A stretch of DNA of 64,000 nucleotides from Oxalobacter vibrioformis (GTDB taxonomy: Bacteria; Pseudomonadota; Gammaproteobacteria; Burkholderiales; Burkholderiaceae_D): contig NZ_CP098242.1 in NCBI RefSeq assembly GCF_027118995.1, positions 2,271,001 to 2,335,000 on the forward strand, written 5' to 3'. The notes beneath the pieces were generated by a model that did no database searches, was not told the origin of the DNA, and saw only the letters and a program-made list of their open reading frames with translations. This document shows, piece by piece, positions 43,619 through 52,692 of the stretch (within the stretch, counting starts at the first letter, position 1; every line of letters begins with the position of its first letter). A program made the translations under genes and the position numbers.

Positions 43619-44581
43619 ATGACCTCATTGCCGACCTTCTTTCGCTCTCTTTTTTCCCTTCTGATTCTCGTTTTGTTTTCTGCTACTGTTTTCGCGGGTG
43701 ACTACGAGGATGGGATGGCGTTCTACGACAAGCAGGATTACAAGTCCTCTTTCCCGCTCATTGAAAAGGCCGCAAAAAGCGGCAACGCGAAAGCCCAGTT
43801 TCAGTACGGTAAAATGTTTGCGTTGGGCCAAGGCACGACGAAAGATTCCAGTAAGGCTATTCAGTGGTACAGGAGGGCAGCAGAGCAGGGTAACGCGAGC
43901 GCCCAACACAATTTGGGGGTGCACTATCATGATGGAGAAGGCGTCAAAAAGGACTTGGCGCAGGCTGCAAAGTGGTATGCCGCCGCAGCCGACCAGGGAA
44001 GTACCTATTCGAAGTTCAGTCTTGGTCGGATGTACCAGGTCGGTGAAGGGGTTCCTAAAGATGAAAAAAAAGCGTTTGACCTCTTCATAGAATCTGCCAA
44101 TCAAGGATTTGAGCGGGCACAATACAGCGTCGGTCATGCTTATATAACAGGATTGGGGGTAAAAGAGGATTACGAAAAAGGCTTATCCTGGTATCGGAAA
44201 GCAGCAGGGCATGGTCATCGACAGGCTCAGGAAAACTTGTGCGCTGTTGAGTTCGAGAAAAAAAACTGGGATGAAGCCTTCAAGTGGTGTCAGATGGCAG
44301 ATGAAGGCGAAAGTAAAAAGGGAATAGTGCCCTCGGCGTTAGGTCTGATTTATCTCAATGGGTATGGCAGTCAGAAAGCGGACTACAAGCAGGCATTTAA
44401 ACATCTGACAGTAGCTTCAGAAAGGGATATGTCTACAGCGCAGTACGGGCTGGGGTTCATGTATGAATACGGTGTGAGCACCACGGTCGATAAGGCCAAA
44501 GCGATGATGCTCTATGAAGCGGCAGCAAAAGGAGGGTCCGAGCTTGCAATTAAGCGCTTGAAAGAACTGAAGGAAAATTGA
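43619..44581 (+). CDS. Exported Sel1-repeat protein (cluster 3, gene 1)
   Basis: A 320-residue protein with signal peptide MTSLPTFFRSLFSLLILVLF...VFA. The mature protein begins GDYEDGMAFYDKQDYKSSFP, a helix-repeat cap shared with the next gene and with the one at 47120. About eight Sel1 units follow, one of which is modified to NLCAVEFEKKNWDEAFKWC with two Cys, and the following unit reads LGLIYLNGYGSQKADYKQAF. AAGGAACACC precedes the ATG. The gene lies 45 bases after the upstream terminator and starts its own unit. Confidence 0.88.
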   Translation: MTSLPTFFRSLFSLLILVLFSATVFAGDYEDGMAFYDKQDYKSSFPLIEKAAKSGNAKAQFQYGKMFALGQGTTKDSSKAIQWYRRAAEQGNASAQHNLGVHYHDGEGVKKDLAQAAKWYAAAADQGSTYSKFSLGRMYQVGEGVPKDEKKAFDLFIESANQGFERAQYSVGHAYITGLGVKEDYEKGLSWYRKAAGHGHRQAQENLCAVEFEKKNWDEAFKWCQMADEGESKKGIVPSALGLIYLNGYGSQKADYKQAFKHLTVASERDMSTAQYGLGFMYEYGVSTTVDKAKAMMLYEAAAKGGSELAIKRLKELKEN

Positions 44582-44650
44582 AAAAGTCTGACGGAATTAT
44601 CTCGGAGTTGATATTCTGTTACAGCCTTCGCGGGTGATATTGAAGAAGGC

Positions 44651-45646
44651 ATGGCCCTGTATGAAAAACAACAGTATAAAGAAGCCTTTCCGCTGATTGA
44701 AAAAGCCGCTAGGACTGGCAATGCTGAAGCCCAGTTCCAGTTGGGAAAAATGTACCAGCGCGGACAGGGCATAACAGAAAGCATCAGTCAGGCCTTTGAA
44801 TGGTATGAAAAAAGTGCGCGGCAGGCTTTTTCCAATGCGCAGAATAATCTGGGATTGATGTACCAGAAAGGACTGGGTGTAAAAAAGGATCTCAATTTTG
44901 CACGACAATGGCTTGCCAAAGCCGCAAAACAAACTAATCCAAGTGCCCAATACAATCTTGCCTTTCTTTACGAAGAAGGCTTGGGTGTTAAGCAGGACCT
45001 GACCACGGCATTTGACTGGTATCTGAAAGCCGCAGAATTAGGGCACGCTAAATCGCAATACAAGGTCGGGTACGCCTACCAGAATGCATTAGGAATAAAA
45101 AGAGACGATAAGAAAGCCATGCAGTGGTATAAAAAATCAGCCGAACAAGGCAATATAAATGCGCTGCATGCGGTCGGTGTTATGTATTCCAAGGGGTGGT
45201 CTGTCCCTGTTGATAAAGACAAGGCGATTTTTTGGTACACAAAAGCAGGAGAGAAAGGTCATATGCCATCACAGGCAAACCTCTGCTCCATATATGTTGC
45301 CGGAACATCATCCAGTCAGCAGGACTGGGACCGAGCTTTTCATTGGTGTTCCATGGCGGTTGAAAACGGTGACAAACAAGACGCTCCCTTTGCCTTGGGC
45401 TTTATTTATCTTAACGGGTATGCCGGTCAAGAGCTGGACAATCAAAAGGCATTCCAGATGCTCTCTATTGCCTCAGAAAATGATTTGCCAATTGCCAGTT
45501 ACTGGCTTGGGGTCATGTACGAGAATGGTTTGGGGACGAAAAAAGACAGGGAAAAAGCGGCGGCACTTTACAGGAAAGCCGCAGATGGCGGCTCGGGCCT
45601 GGCAAGGAAAAGACTGCAAAAGCTGAAAGAAAACGGATCGCCTTGA
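44651..45646 (+). CDS. Sel1-repeat protein that has lost its signal peptide (cluster 3, gene 2)
   Basis: A 331-residue close paralogue of the preceding product (NLCSIYVAGTSSSQQDWDRA then FHWC; LGFIYLNGYAGQELDNQKAF). The first ATG gives MALYEKQQYKEAFPLIEKAA with no leader. Upstream, the same frame still reads VTAFAGDIEEG, matching the signal-peptide cleavage region of the paralogue. A stop codon (TGA at 44609) and a shortened, frame-shifted remnant of the hydrophobic core lie before it. The protein should therefore stay in the cytoplasm or not be made; no good ribosome binding site precedes 44651. Confidence 0.78.
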   Translation: MALYEKQQYKEAFPLIEKAARTGNAEAQFQLGKMYQRGQGITESISQAFEWYEKSARQAFSNAQNNLGLMYQKGLGVKKDLNFARQWLAKAAKQTNPSAQYNLAFLYEEGLGVKQDLTTAFDWYLKAAELGHAKSQYKVGYAYQNALGIKRDDKKAMQWYKKSAEQGNINALHAVGVMYSKGWSVPVDKDKAIFWYTKAGEKGHMPSQANLCSIYVAGTSSSQQDWDRAFHWCSMAVENGDKQDAPFALGFIYLNGYAGQELDNQKAFQMLSIASENDLPIASYWLGVMYENGLGTKKDREKAAALYRKAADGGSGLARKRLQKLKENGSP

Positions 45647-45721
45647 TCCTGTCTGGAAGCGATATGTTCCTTTCTTTGGTTTCTCATCAATGAGCTGCTG
45701 ACTTTCCTTTTACAGATACCT

Positions 45722-46816
45722 TTACTGCTTCCATCCTCTCGGCAGTTCGGTTGATTCGGCTTCGGGCTGGTAGTCGGTGTAGTAGAAGGTGTAGTCGTAA
45801 TCCTTGAGCACACTGCCGACTTTTTGCAGGAAGGCGTTTTCGTCATACAGCAGGAAATCGATGTAGCCGCGGGTGGGTGCCATGGCCTGCCCGATGTTCA
45901 ATCCCAGTTCCTGCCCGCTATCTGGCTCGCCCAGGATTTCGGCAATGATCCTGTCGGTGATTTCGTTGCGCTCGTCAAGGGCATCGCGCACTTCGTCGTG
46001 GTCGTGAAAGTACCAGATAAAACCGGCCTTGGCCCCGGCTTCGGTATATAGCTCAAATACGCTGTGGTCTTCGCTGTAGTATTCGTCCATGAGGCGCTGC
46101 TGGCAGGTAAAGCCGGCAATGATGTCATGGCGCAGCGGAAGTTCTGACGGATCGGTATCCTCGTCCGGTGTGCCGCTGTAGCCTACGTAGTATTCGCAGG
46201 GATTGGTGTTGAACGTTTTGTCTTCTTTTGCCAGCTCGGCCGTAATGGCGTCAGAGAGTGCAGACAGGGGGATCATGCCGTCTTCTGCTGCTTCGGCCTT
46301 GTCCACCCCGTCAATGTGGCTGATGCTGATGGCTTCGCCCAGCGCGGCGTCCAGGAGGATGAAAAAGAAGAAGTAGGCATTGTTTTCATCCATTTCATCG
46401 AGCACCCCGTTGTAAAAGCGCAGGAAGAAACGGTCGTTGCCTGCCGGTTCCATACTCACCAGTACATCGTCAAAACCGAGCATTTTGTCAAACATGCCGA
46501 TGGTAAAGCCCTGTCCGGCGGCGGGTTTGAGTGGTGTGATGGTCCAGCGCTGGGCCAGCGATTCCGGCAGGTTTTTTGCCAGGTAGGTTGTCAGAAAGGC
46601 CAGTTCGCGCCTGCCGTTGGCAGAAAAGTTGATTTCAAAATTGCCGCCGAACTCAAAGGGGAGGTCTTCGATGACGCGGTTGATACCCTCGGAGATGCGT
46701 TCGCGGGTGGGCGTGGGATCGGTCTCGCGCGGGTTTTCAAAGTAGGGGGTGAGAGTTGTTTCGTTTTCAGCAAACCACTTCCAGAAATTTTCGACGCGCG
46801 CCTTGAATGATGACAT
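45722..46816 (-). CDS. Hypothetical protein, 364 aa
   Basis: Unrecognised cytoplasmic acidic protein. The N-terminus MSSFKARVENFWKWFAENET is followed by an alpha/beta domain with RFYNGVLDEMDENNAYFFFF and a C-terminal half with LPLRHDIIAGFTCQQRLMDE then YYSEDHSVFELYTEAGA, ending PEAESTELPRGWKQ. GGAG lies 5-6 bases before the ATG at 46816, so the ~29 extra upstream residues of the frame are not used. It is opposite in strand to the Sel1 genes on both sides. It looks like the type of protein found as bacterial immunity or defence accessory, but I see no decisive motif. Confidence 0.75.
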   Translation of the reverse strand: MSSFKARVENFWKWFAENETTLTPYFENPRETDPTPTRERISEGINRVIEDLPFEFGGNFEINFSANGRRELAFLTTYLAKNLPESLAQRWTITPLKPAAGQGFTIGMFDKMLGFDDVLVSMEPAGNDRFFLRFYNGVLDEMDENNAYFFFFILLDAALGEAISISHIDGVDKAEAAEDGMIPLSALSDAITAELAKEDKTFNTNPCEYYVGYSGTPDEDTDPSELPLRHDIIAGFTCQQRLMDEYYSEDHSVFELYTEAGAKAGFIWYFHDHDEVRDALDERNEITDRIIAEILGEPDSGQELGLNIGQAMAPTRGYIDFLLYDENAFLQKVGSVLKDYDYTFYYTDYQPEAESTELPRGWKQ

Positions 46817-46942
46817 GGGTTCTCCGTAAAACAGGGTGTCAATGATGGGAACTATTGTATCAGCCATTTTTGCTTTTACTGATAAAAACTTTCTTTGTGG
46901 CAAGAGGTGGGGGTGATATGATGATGGGTGACGTGTCTGCTT

Positions 46943-47087
46943 GGGAAACGCTGATTAAAAGGCTTTGTGAGCGAATTGCTGCGTTACGCGGTGCTCGCAA
47001 CCTTCGTCTATCTTAAGATATGCCTTGGCTGCTGTGCGCCGTGCGCCTTGCACTTCATCTCCCAAAACCTTTTAATCAGCGTTTCCC
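46943..47087. repeat. MITE-like inverted-repeat element, 145 bp
   Basis: Arms GGGAAACGCTGATTAAAAGG at 46943 and its exact reverse complement ending at 47087 extend to ~25 bases each with one mismatch and enclose ~95 bases without coding capacity. This is the architecture of a miniature inverted-repeat element. No transposase is present. Confidence 0.78.
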
Positions 47088-47119
47088 TTATTGATGGTTT
47101 TTCTGAAAAGGACTGACAG

Positions 47120-48031
47120 ATGAAACGGAATGTGACTGCCCCTGCAACGATGGCGGCATTGCCTTTTTCCCGCTTGTACCAGGGAGTATTTTTCGCGCTG
47201 ATGCTGTTGTGCATGGCGGCAGCCGGTATGGCAAAGGCGGGCAATCTTGAAGACGGCATGGCGGCTTATGAGAAAGGCGAGCACGCGAAGGCGTTTGCTC
47301 TTATAAAGAAGTCGGCTGAGGCAGGAGATGCCGCTGGTCAGACCGAGCTGGCATATTTTTATGCCAATGGTATCGGCACAAAAACGAATGAGAAAATGGC
47401 GGCCAAGTGGTACAAAAAAGCGGCAGACAAGGGCGTGGAACGAGCGCAGTACAGCCTGGGGCTGATGGCTTACGAAGGCAGGGGTGTCAAACAGGACTAT
47501 GCCGAGGCTGCCGGATGGTATGACCTGGCTGCCGAGCAGAATGACGTGGATGCGCAACTGGCCCTTGCGATGATGGTGATGGAGGGCAAAGGTGTCGATA
47601 AGGAGCCTTCGCGTGCAAGCAGACTTTTCGTCAAGGCTGCCCGGCAGAATAATCGTGTCGGTCAGTACTACGCAGGCTGGTGTTCGGAGCAGGGCTTTGG
47701 GTCGCGCAAGGATTATTCGAACGCGTCAGGGTGGTACCGCCTGTCTGCGCAGCAGGGTTATGTCCCGGCGATGTCCGCTTTGGGCGCGCTGTATTTTGCC
47801 GGGCGCGGTGTTATCCAGGATTATGCTGAAGGCATGAAATGGTACAGCCAGGCTGCGCAGCGCGGGGACATGACATCCCAGGCGGTGGTGGGGCTGGCCT
47901 ATGAGAAGGGGCTGGGGGTAACGCCTGACAGGGATGAAGCTATCAAGTGGTACACGAAGGCAGCAGAGCAGGGGGATGAGGATGCGAAAAATATCCTGGA
48001 TGATCTCGGCAAGAAGCCTGTTGCCAAATAA
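47120..48031 (+). CDS. Exported Sel1-repeat protein (cluster 3, gene 3)
   Basis: A 303-residue protein. The long leader MKRNVTAPATMAALPFSRLY...GMAKA is a signal peptide. The mature start GNLEDGMAAYEKGEHAKAFA shares the G-x-x-E-D-G-M cap of the 43619 and 44651 genes. Seven Sel1 units follow in near-perfect register to a short basic tail (DDLGKKPVAK). AAAGGACTGACAG precedes the ATG, and the MITE-like repeat ends 32 bases upstream, so promoter elements may derive from it. Confidence 0.87.
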   Translation: MKRNVTAPATMAALPFSRLYQGVFFALMLLCMAAAGMAKAGNLEDGMAAYEKGEHAKAFALIKKSAEAGDAAGQTELAYFYANGIGTKTNEKMAAKWYKKAADKGVERAQYSLGLMAYEGRGVKQDYAEAAGWYDLAAEQNDVDAQLALAMMVMEGKGVDKEPSRASRLFVKAARQNNRVGQYYAGWCSEQGFGSRKDYSNASGWYRLSAQQGYVPAMSALGALYFAGRGVIQDYAEGMKWYSQAAQRGDMTSQAVVGLAYEKGLGVTPDRDEAIKWYTKAAEQGDEDAKNILDDLGKKPVAK

Positions 48032-48120
48032 GGCAGGCGGCAGCACCGGAAAAGGCGGACAGGATGTCTGCTTTTTTTGTGTGCCCACCGCTGACAGAAA
48101 CGGCAGGGAGTGCAGGAGCG

Positions 48121-48735
48121 ATGATAGAGCTGGCTGATATGACGGACTCGACGTTATGGCATATTTATTATTCGGGTACGGATGCCTATGCTATGCCGCC
48201 GGAAGTGCTGGACGCACTGGACAGGCAATTTGCCTGCAGCGGGTGTCATTTTCTGCTTGATGATGTGCCCTCTGTGCCGGATATTCCGGTGCTGCAAAAG
48301 ATACCGAAAAATCTGGATATGGCGCCTGCCGGTTCCCTGCTGTTTGGGGTGATGTCGGAAAGGCTCAGGGATGCGCTGGGAGTCGACATAACGAATCATC
48401 TGCATTTCGGCGCTGTTTTTCTTGAGGGGGAAAAGATACCCCTGCCGCATTATGCTTTTGCAGGAAAAGGGCCCATGCTGTTTTTGCGGGCGGAAAGGCC
48501 ATGGATGATGGACGGCAAGCCGCTTTCGGAAGCTCGGGCATGCAGCGTTTGCAGGCGAACGCTTTATGGCGGGTTGGGAAAGCGTTATATTTTACGTGAA
48601 GAGGTGCCTGTCGATGTCCCGGTATTATGGACGTGCCTGGGTGGCCTCGTTATTGGTGAAGCGACGAAAAAACGGTTGCAGGGATTGAGGTTCCGTGGTG
48701 TGCGTTTTGAAAAGATCGGGGTAAGGGATGCATGA
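48121..48735 (+). CDS. Hypothetical protein with two CxxC motifs, 204 aa
   Basis: Unrecognised cytoplasmic protein. Two motifs, CSGC (~40) and CSVC (~140), could together form a zinc site. Hydrophobic-acidic segments such as GAVFLEGEKIPLPHYAFAGK and LWTCLGGLVIGEATKKRL suggest a compact alpha/beta protein. The overall look recalls small contact-inhibition or polymorphic-toxin immunity proteins, but this is impression only. I start at the ATG at 48121 because AGGAG lies 4 bases upstream. Its stop codon lies 42 bases before the next Sel1 start. Confidence 0.68.
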   Translation: MIELADMTDSTLWHIYYSGTDAYAMPPEVLDALDRQFACSGCHFLLDDVPSVPDIPVLQKIPKNLDMAPAGSLLFGVMSERLRDALGVDITNHLHFGAVFLEGEKIPLPHYAFAGKGPMLFLRAERPWMMDGKPLSEARACSVCRRTLYGGLGKRYILREEVPVDVPVLWTCLGGLVIGEATKKRLQGLRFRGVRFEKIGVRDA

Positions 48736-48776
48736 ATGCGGCCTGGTTCATGGTAGTGAAAGGCTACAATAGCAGG

Positions 48777-49682
48777 ATGGATAGTCTCAGTGTCAGTCGC
48801 AAGGGCGTATCCCGGCATTTTTTGCCGGGGATGCTGTTTGCGCTTTTTTTGTGCCTGCCGGATATTGCCGGCGCAGGCAGGAAAGGGGAAAAGACGTCCA
48901 CGGTTGACGAGATGCGCGAGAGTATTACTTTCTCGGTGATGATGAAGGCGGCAACCCAGGACGATGATACCGCGGCGCAGTTGTGGCTGGCAGACATGTA
49001 TTTCACGGGCAAGGGGGGCGACCAGAATTATGCGAAAGCCCGGGAATGGTATCTCAAGGCAGCTCAAAAACAGGCGCGGGATGCTTATTACAATCTGGGC
49101 GTGATGTATATCCTGGGTAAGGGCGTTGAAAAAGATCCTGAAGCGGGCGCGGCATGGCTGGAAAAGGCGGCGCTTGATGGTGATGTGGAAGCGCAGTATT
49201 TCCTGGGACAGATGGTTTTTAACGGCGAGGGTGTCAAGACAGACCAGGAAAAGGCGGCTTACTGGTGGGGGATGGGGGCCGCACGCGATGAAAAGAAATC
49301 GCTTTATAACCTGGGGCTTTCCTACTATCACGGGCACGGGGTAATGCCCGATGATGTGAGGGCGGTGGACCTGTGGCGGCGAGCATCAGCGCAGGGAATG
49401 AAAGAGGCCCAGTACAATCTGGCGGTCATGTATGACGAGGGGCGCGGTGTGCCGCAGGATATGGGAAAAGCGCTGGCATTTTTCATCAGGGCGGGCGAGC
49501 AGGGGCATCCGCTGGCACAGGTGGCGCTGGGATGGATTTATGAGACAGGCCGCAGCGGTGTGCCGATGGATATTCTTGAAGCGATCCGCTGGTATGAAAT
49601 GGCGGCGGCACAGGGTATGGCGGAAGCGACGCAGCGCCTTCAGGTATTAAGAGGTACTGCCGGTTTCGGTATGGCACAATAG
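48777..49682 (+). CDS. Exported Sel1-repeat protein (cluster 3, gene 4)
   Basis: About 302 residues from the ATG at 48777 (MDSLSVSRKGVSRHFLPGML, then FALFLCLPDIAGAG), which gives a usual signal peptide. The frame also has an ATG at 48732 overlapping the previous stop codon. Seven Sel1 units with high regularity (KARDAYYNLGVMYILGKGVE, VEAQYFLGQMVFNGEGVKTD, KEAQYNLAVMYDEGRGVPQD). A Lys/Thr-rich linker joins leader and repeats. The last unit carries a two-residue insertion (GRSGVPMDILEAIRW). Confidence 0.85.
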   Translation: MDSLSVSRKGVSRHFLPGMLFALFLCLPDIAGAGRKGEKTSTVDEMRESITFSVMMKAATQDDDTAAQLWLADMYFTGKGGDQNYAKAREWYLKAAQKQARDAYYNLGVMYILGKGVEKDPEAGAAWLEKAALDGDVEAQYFLGQMVFNGEGVKTDQEKAAYWWGMGAARDEKKSLYNLGLSYYHGHGVMPDDVRAVDLWRRASAQGMKEAQYNLAVMYDEGRGVPQDMGKALAFFIRAGEQGHPLAQVALGWIYETGRSGVPMDILEAIRWYEMAAAQGMAEATQRLQVLRGTAGFGMAQ

Positions 49683-49713
49683 GCGGGTTTGGTTGGTGAC
49701 AAAAGGAAAAAGG

Positions 49714-50535
49714 ATGGGTATGCAGATGAGGCGTTTTTTTCTGGGTATGCTGCTAACGGCAGCGGGTATGGTGCTGGTAGGCATGGTGGCAGCGGACGAA
49801 GTGCCGGAAAAGAGCGGGGAAGCGTCAGCCGCAGAAACCGTGCAGGCGGCACCAGTTGGGGAACAGGCACCGCAAACAACAGCCCCGGAAGCGGAAAATG
49901 AAGCCCGGGAGGCAGACGGGGCTGATGACAGTGATACCCCACCGGCGATGGACCCGCGGGGTGAGCGGGACTATGCCAAGGGCATGGCGGCTTATAACCG
50001 GGCCTACTACAGCCGGGCCGTGAAGCTGCTGGAAAAGTCTGCCGGGCGTGGGCATGTGGGCGCCATGCTGAAGCTGGGGCAGATGTATGACACCGGTGAC
50101 GGGGTGATAAAGGATTTGAAGGCGGCTTTTTCCTGGTATAAAAAGGCCGCAGAGACTGGTGACGCGCTGGGGGAGTACAAGCTGTCGATGATGTACCTCC
50201 GGGGGCAGGGGGTCAAGCGCAGCTATGACGAGGCGGCTGCCTGGCTGAAAAAATCCGCTGACCAGGGATATCCGCGTGCCCAGACGAATTATGGTTCGCT
50301 TCACCTGGCAGGGCTCGGGGTGGACCAGGATTTTGTCAAGGCGGTGGAGTGGTTTCAGAAGGCCGCTGACCAGAACTACGGCGAGGCGCAGTACCTGATG
50401 GGTGTGGCCTATGAATATGGCGAAGGGGTGGCGCAGGACAAGGAGAAAGCGAAAGAATGGTACCGCAAGGCTGTCAAGAACGGCAGCGGTAACGCCACCG
50501 GGCCGCTGTACCGGCTGGAGGGCTACAAGCGATAG
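49714..50535 (+). CDS. Exported Sel1-repeat protein (cluster 3, gene 5)
   Basis: About 273 residues from the ATG at 49714, which follows AAAAAGGA. The signal peptide (MQMRRFFLGMLLTAAGMVLV...AA) precedes a ~60-residue Glu/Ala/Pro-rich, probably disordered linker. A cap helix pair RDYAKGMAAYNRAYYSRAVK is followed by five Sel1 units ending at KEKAKEWYRKAVKNGSG. The cap resembles the E-D-G-M caps of the other cluster 3 proteins. The 3' end is separated from the next start by 1-7 bases. Confidence 0.86.
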   Translation: MGMQMRRFFLGMLLTAAGMVLVGMVAADEVPEKSGEASAAETVQAAPVGEQAPQTTAPEAENEAREADGADDSDTPPAMDPRGERDYAKGMAAYNRAYYSRAVKLLEKSAGRGHVGAMLKLGQMYDTGDGVIKDLKAAFSWYKKAAETGDALGEYKLSMMYLRGQGVKRSYDEAAAWLKKSADQGYPRAQTNYGSLHLAGLGVDQDFVKAVEWFQKAADQNYGEAQYLMGVAYEYGEGVAQDKEKAKEWYRKAVKNGSGNATGPLYRLEGYKR

Positions 50536-50536
50536 G

Positions 50537-51610
50537 ATGGATATGGCAAGGCGGCTTTTTCTCACCGGATGGACGGCTCTTTTTGCCATGATCTTTTCCT
50601 CGTGCGCCACGGCACAGGGAAGCGAAAGCGGGGTAAATGCCCTGTGTCCGGATTACGCAGGCACACAATACGAGCAGGCGATCAACGCCCTGTGCAAAAA
50701 GGCAAATGCGGGCGATAAGGCGGCGCAGGTGGAAGTGGGGCTGGCAGCGCTTCACCGGCTGCACGTGCAGGGGGAGCCGCTAAAGGCCGCTGCCTGGTTT
50801 GAAAAGGCGGCAAGGCAGGATGATGCGGATGCCATGTATCTTTTGGGCACGCAGTATGCCTCTGGCACGGGCGTGGCTCTCGATGAAGTGAGGGGGCGCC
50901 AGTGGTTTGTCCGGGCGGCCGAAAAAGGGCATCCGCTGGCCCAGGCGAGATTAAGCGAGTGCTATGCGCTGGGTATTGGCGGTAAGCGCGATGATGCAGC
51001 GGCTGAAAAATGGGTTGCCAAGGCGCAGGCATCGGGCAATTTTTATGCAAAGCGGACGCTTTCACCCAAAGACATGATCCTCCTGGAAGACCCGATGGTT
51101 CGCGCCGAAGCGGGAGACCCGGTTGCCCAGTATTATGCGGCGCGATACAACCGCGACAACCGGTACCGGGCCGATTATGACCGGATGGAAAAATGGTACA
51201 GCAAGTCGGCCGGGCAGGGCTATGCGCCTGCGCAGGTGAAGCTGGGCATCCTGTACACGCAGGATGCGCCGGGAAAAAAAGACCTGAAAAAGGCGGCAGC
51301 GCTTTTCAGCGCAGCGGCAGCACAGGGGGATGCTGAAGGGCAGTATGAGCTGGCGCTGCTGCATTTGCAGGGACAGGTGGAAAAGCCCGACCTGGCCGAA
51401 GCGGAAGGGTTGCTGAGGCAATCGGTGGCGAAGGGGTATGACAAGGCATGCAGCCTGATGGGCATGCTGTACGTGAGGGGAATCGGCGTCAATGAGAACC
51501 GGGAAGTGGCGCGCGTGTGGTACCGGCATGCGGCGCTGCACGATATCGGGGCATTGCAGGATATGCTGTTGCTGACACCCGCAGGGGATGAAAAGGAAAG
51601 GGGACGATGA
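50537..51610 (+). CDS. Sel1-repeat protein, probable lipoprotein (cluster 3, gene 6)
   Basis: 357 residues. The leader MARRLFLTGWTALFAMIFSS has Cys just after it (FSSCATA), compatible with a lipobox. Four Sel1 units follow, then the linker DMILLEDPMVRAEAGDPVAQ, then four to five more, and a C-terminal ALQDMLLLTPA. The same linker and end motif occur in the next gene, so the two are paralogues of equal length. ATG at 50537 or 50543 are both possible. The stop codon overlaps the next start by 4 bases. Confidence 0.85.
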   Translation: MDMARRLFLTGWTALFAMIFSSCATAQGSESGVNALCPDYAGTQYEQAINALCKKANAGDKAAQVEVGLAALHRLHVQGEPLKAAAWFEKAARQDDADAMYLLGTQYASGTGVALDEVRGRQWFVRAAEKGHPLAQARLSECYALGIGGKRDDAAAEKWVAKAQASGNFYAKRTLSPKDMILLEDPMVRAEAGDPVAQYYAARYNRDNRYRADYDRMEKWYSKSAGQGYAPAQVKLGILYTQDAPGKKDLKKAAALFSAAAAQGDAEGQYELALLHLQGQVEKPDLAEAEGLLRQSVAKGYDKACSLMGMLYVRGIGVNENREVARVWYRHAALHDIGALQDMLLLTPAGDEKERGR

Positions 51611-52680
51611 TGCGGCGGTTTTTTCTGGGAGCGGGGCTTTTACTGGCATGGTGTTTTCCTGCCGCAGCGGTGATGGCGGCCAATGCCTCGTGTGACGCCA
51701 TCATGGCGGGTACACTGAAAAATTCATCCATGCTGGACAGGGCTGCCTGCCATATCATTGCCAAAGCCGAAGCCGGGGATGCGGAGGCGCAGTACGAGGC
51801 GGGCCTTGTGTACTCGTGGGGTGTGGACGCCCTGCAGCCGGACCCGGATGTAGCGGCGGCCTGGCTGATGAAGGCAGCCCAGGGCGGGCAGGCGGAAGCG
51901 GCTTACCGGCTGGCGGCGTTTTATGTGGATGGCTATGGCGTGAAGCAGAATATGGAAGAAGCCTACCGGTGGTTTGAAACGGCGGCCAATGCAGGCTCAA
52001 GCCTGGCGATGTTTGAGCTGGGCGGGATGCTGGAGTATGGCCTGGGTGTGGAGAGGGATACGGAAAAGGCGCGCCAATGGTATGGGAAAGCGCGCGAACT
52101 GCACAACCATGAAGCTGAAGTGAACCAGGTCCTTGAAGAGCGTGACCTCATGGAAAACCCCTGGGACGCGGCAAAATCGGGCGAGGCAAAAGCACAGTAT
52201 TATGCCGGGTTGGTAAAGTGGCAGGAAGCGCGCTCGGCGCTGGCGGCGGCAGAGAGGGCAACGGCGTATGCCGAGGCGGTAAAATGGTATGCGCAGTCGG
52301 CCGCACAGGGCTATGCCCCGGCACAATCGGCGCTGGGGCTGGCCTGTGCGCGGGGCGTAGCGGGAAAGGCTGACGAGGAAACGGCTGCGATCTGGTATGC
52401 CAGGGCGGCAAAACAGGGCTATGCCGAAGCCCGGTACCAGCTGGCGATCCTGTATGTCAACGGGCTGGGAGTGCAAAAGGATGAGGCAAAGGCGTTGGGG
52501 CTTTTTATCTGGGCAGCCGAGCATGAGCACAGCGAGGCACAGCGGCTTTTGGCCGCCATGTACGAGACGGGCATGGGGGTAAAGGCGAACCGTGTCGAGG
52601 CACGCAAGTGGCACCGCCGCTCGGCACAGCAGAATAATGTGGCGCTGCGTGATATGCTGCGCCTGACGGATATGCCTTAG
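51607..52680 (+). CDS. Exported Sel1-repeat protein (cluster 3, gene 7)
   Basis: 357 residues. The signal peptide MMRRFFLGAGLLLAWCFPAA...MAA is followed by a Cys-containing cap (ASCDAIMAGT; DRAACHIIAK), which could form a disulfide. Sel1 units are interrupted by the linker ERDLMENPWDAAKSGEAKAQ. After a further four units the protein ends ALRDMLRLTDMP, matching the end of the previous gene. The start overlaps the previous stop codon (ATGA). Confidence 0.87.
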   Translation: MMRRFFLGAGLLLAWCFPAAAVMAANASCDAIMAGTLKNSSMLDRAACHIIAKAEAGDAEAQYEAGLVYSWGVDALQPDPDVAAAWLMKAAQGGQAEAAYRLAAFYVDGYGVKQNMEEAYRWFETAANAGSSLAMFELGGMLEYGLGVERDTEKARQWYGKARELHNHEAEVNQVLEERDLMENPWDAAKSGEAKAQYYAGLVKWQEARSALAAAERATAYAEAVKWYAQSAAQGYAPAQSALGLACARGVAGKADEETAAIWYARAAKQGYAEARYQLAILYVNGLGVQKDEAKALGLFIWAAEHEHSEAQRLLAAMYETGMGVKANRVEARKWHRRSAQQNNVALRDMLRLTDMP

Positions 52681-52692
52681 GAGGAGAAAACG

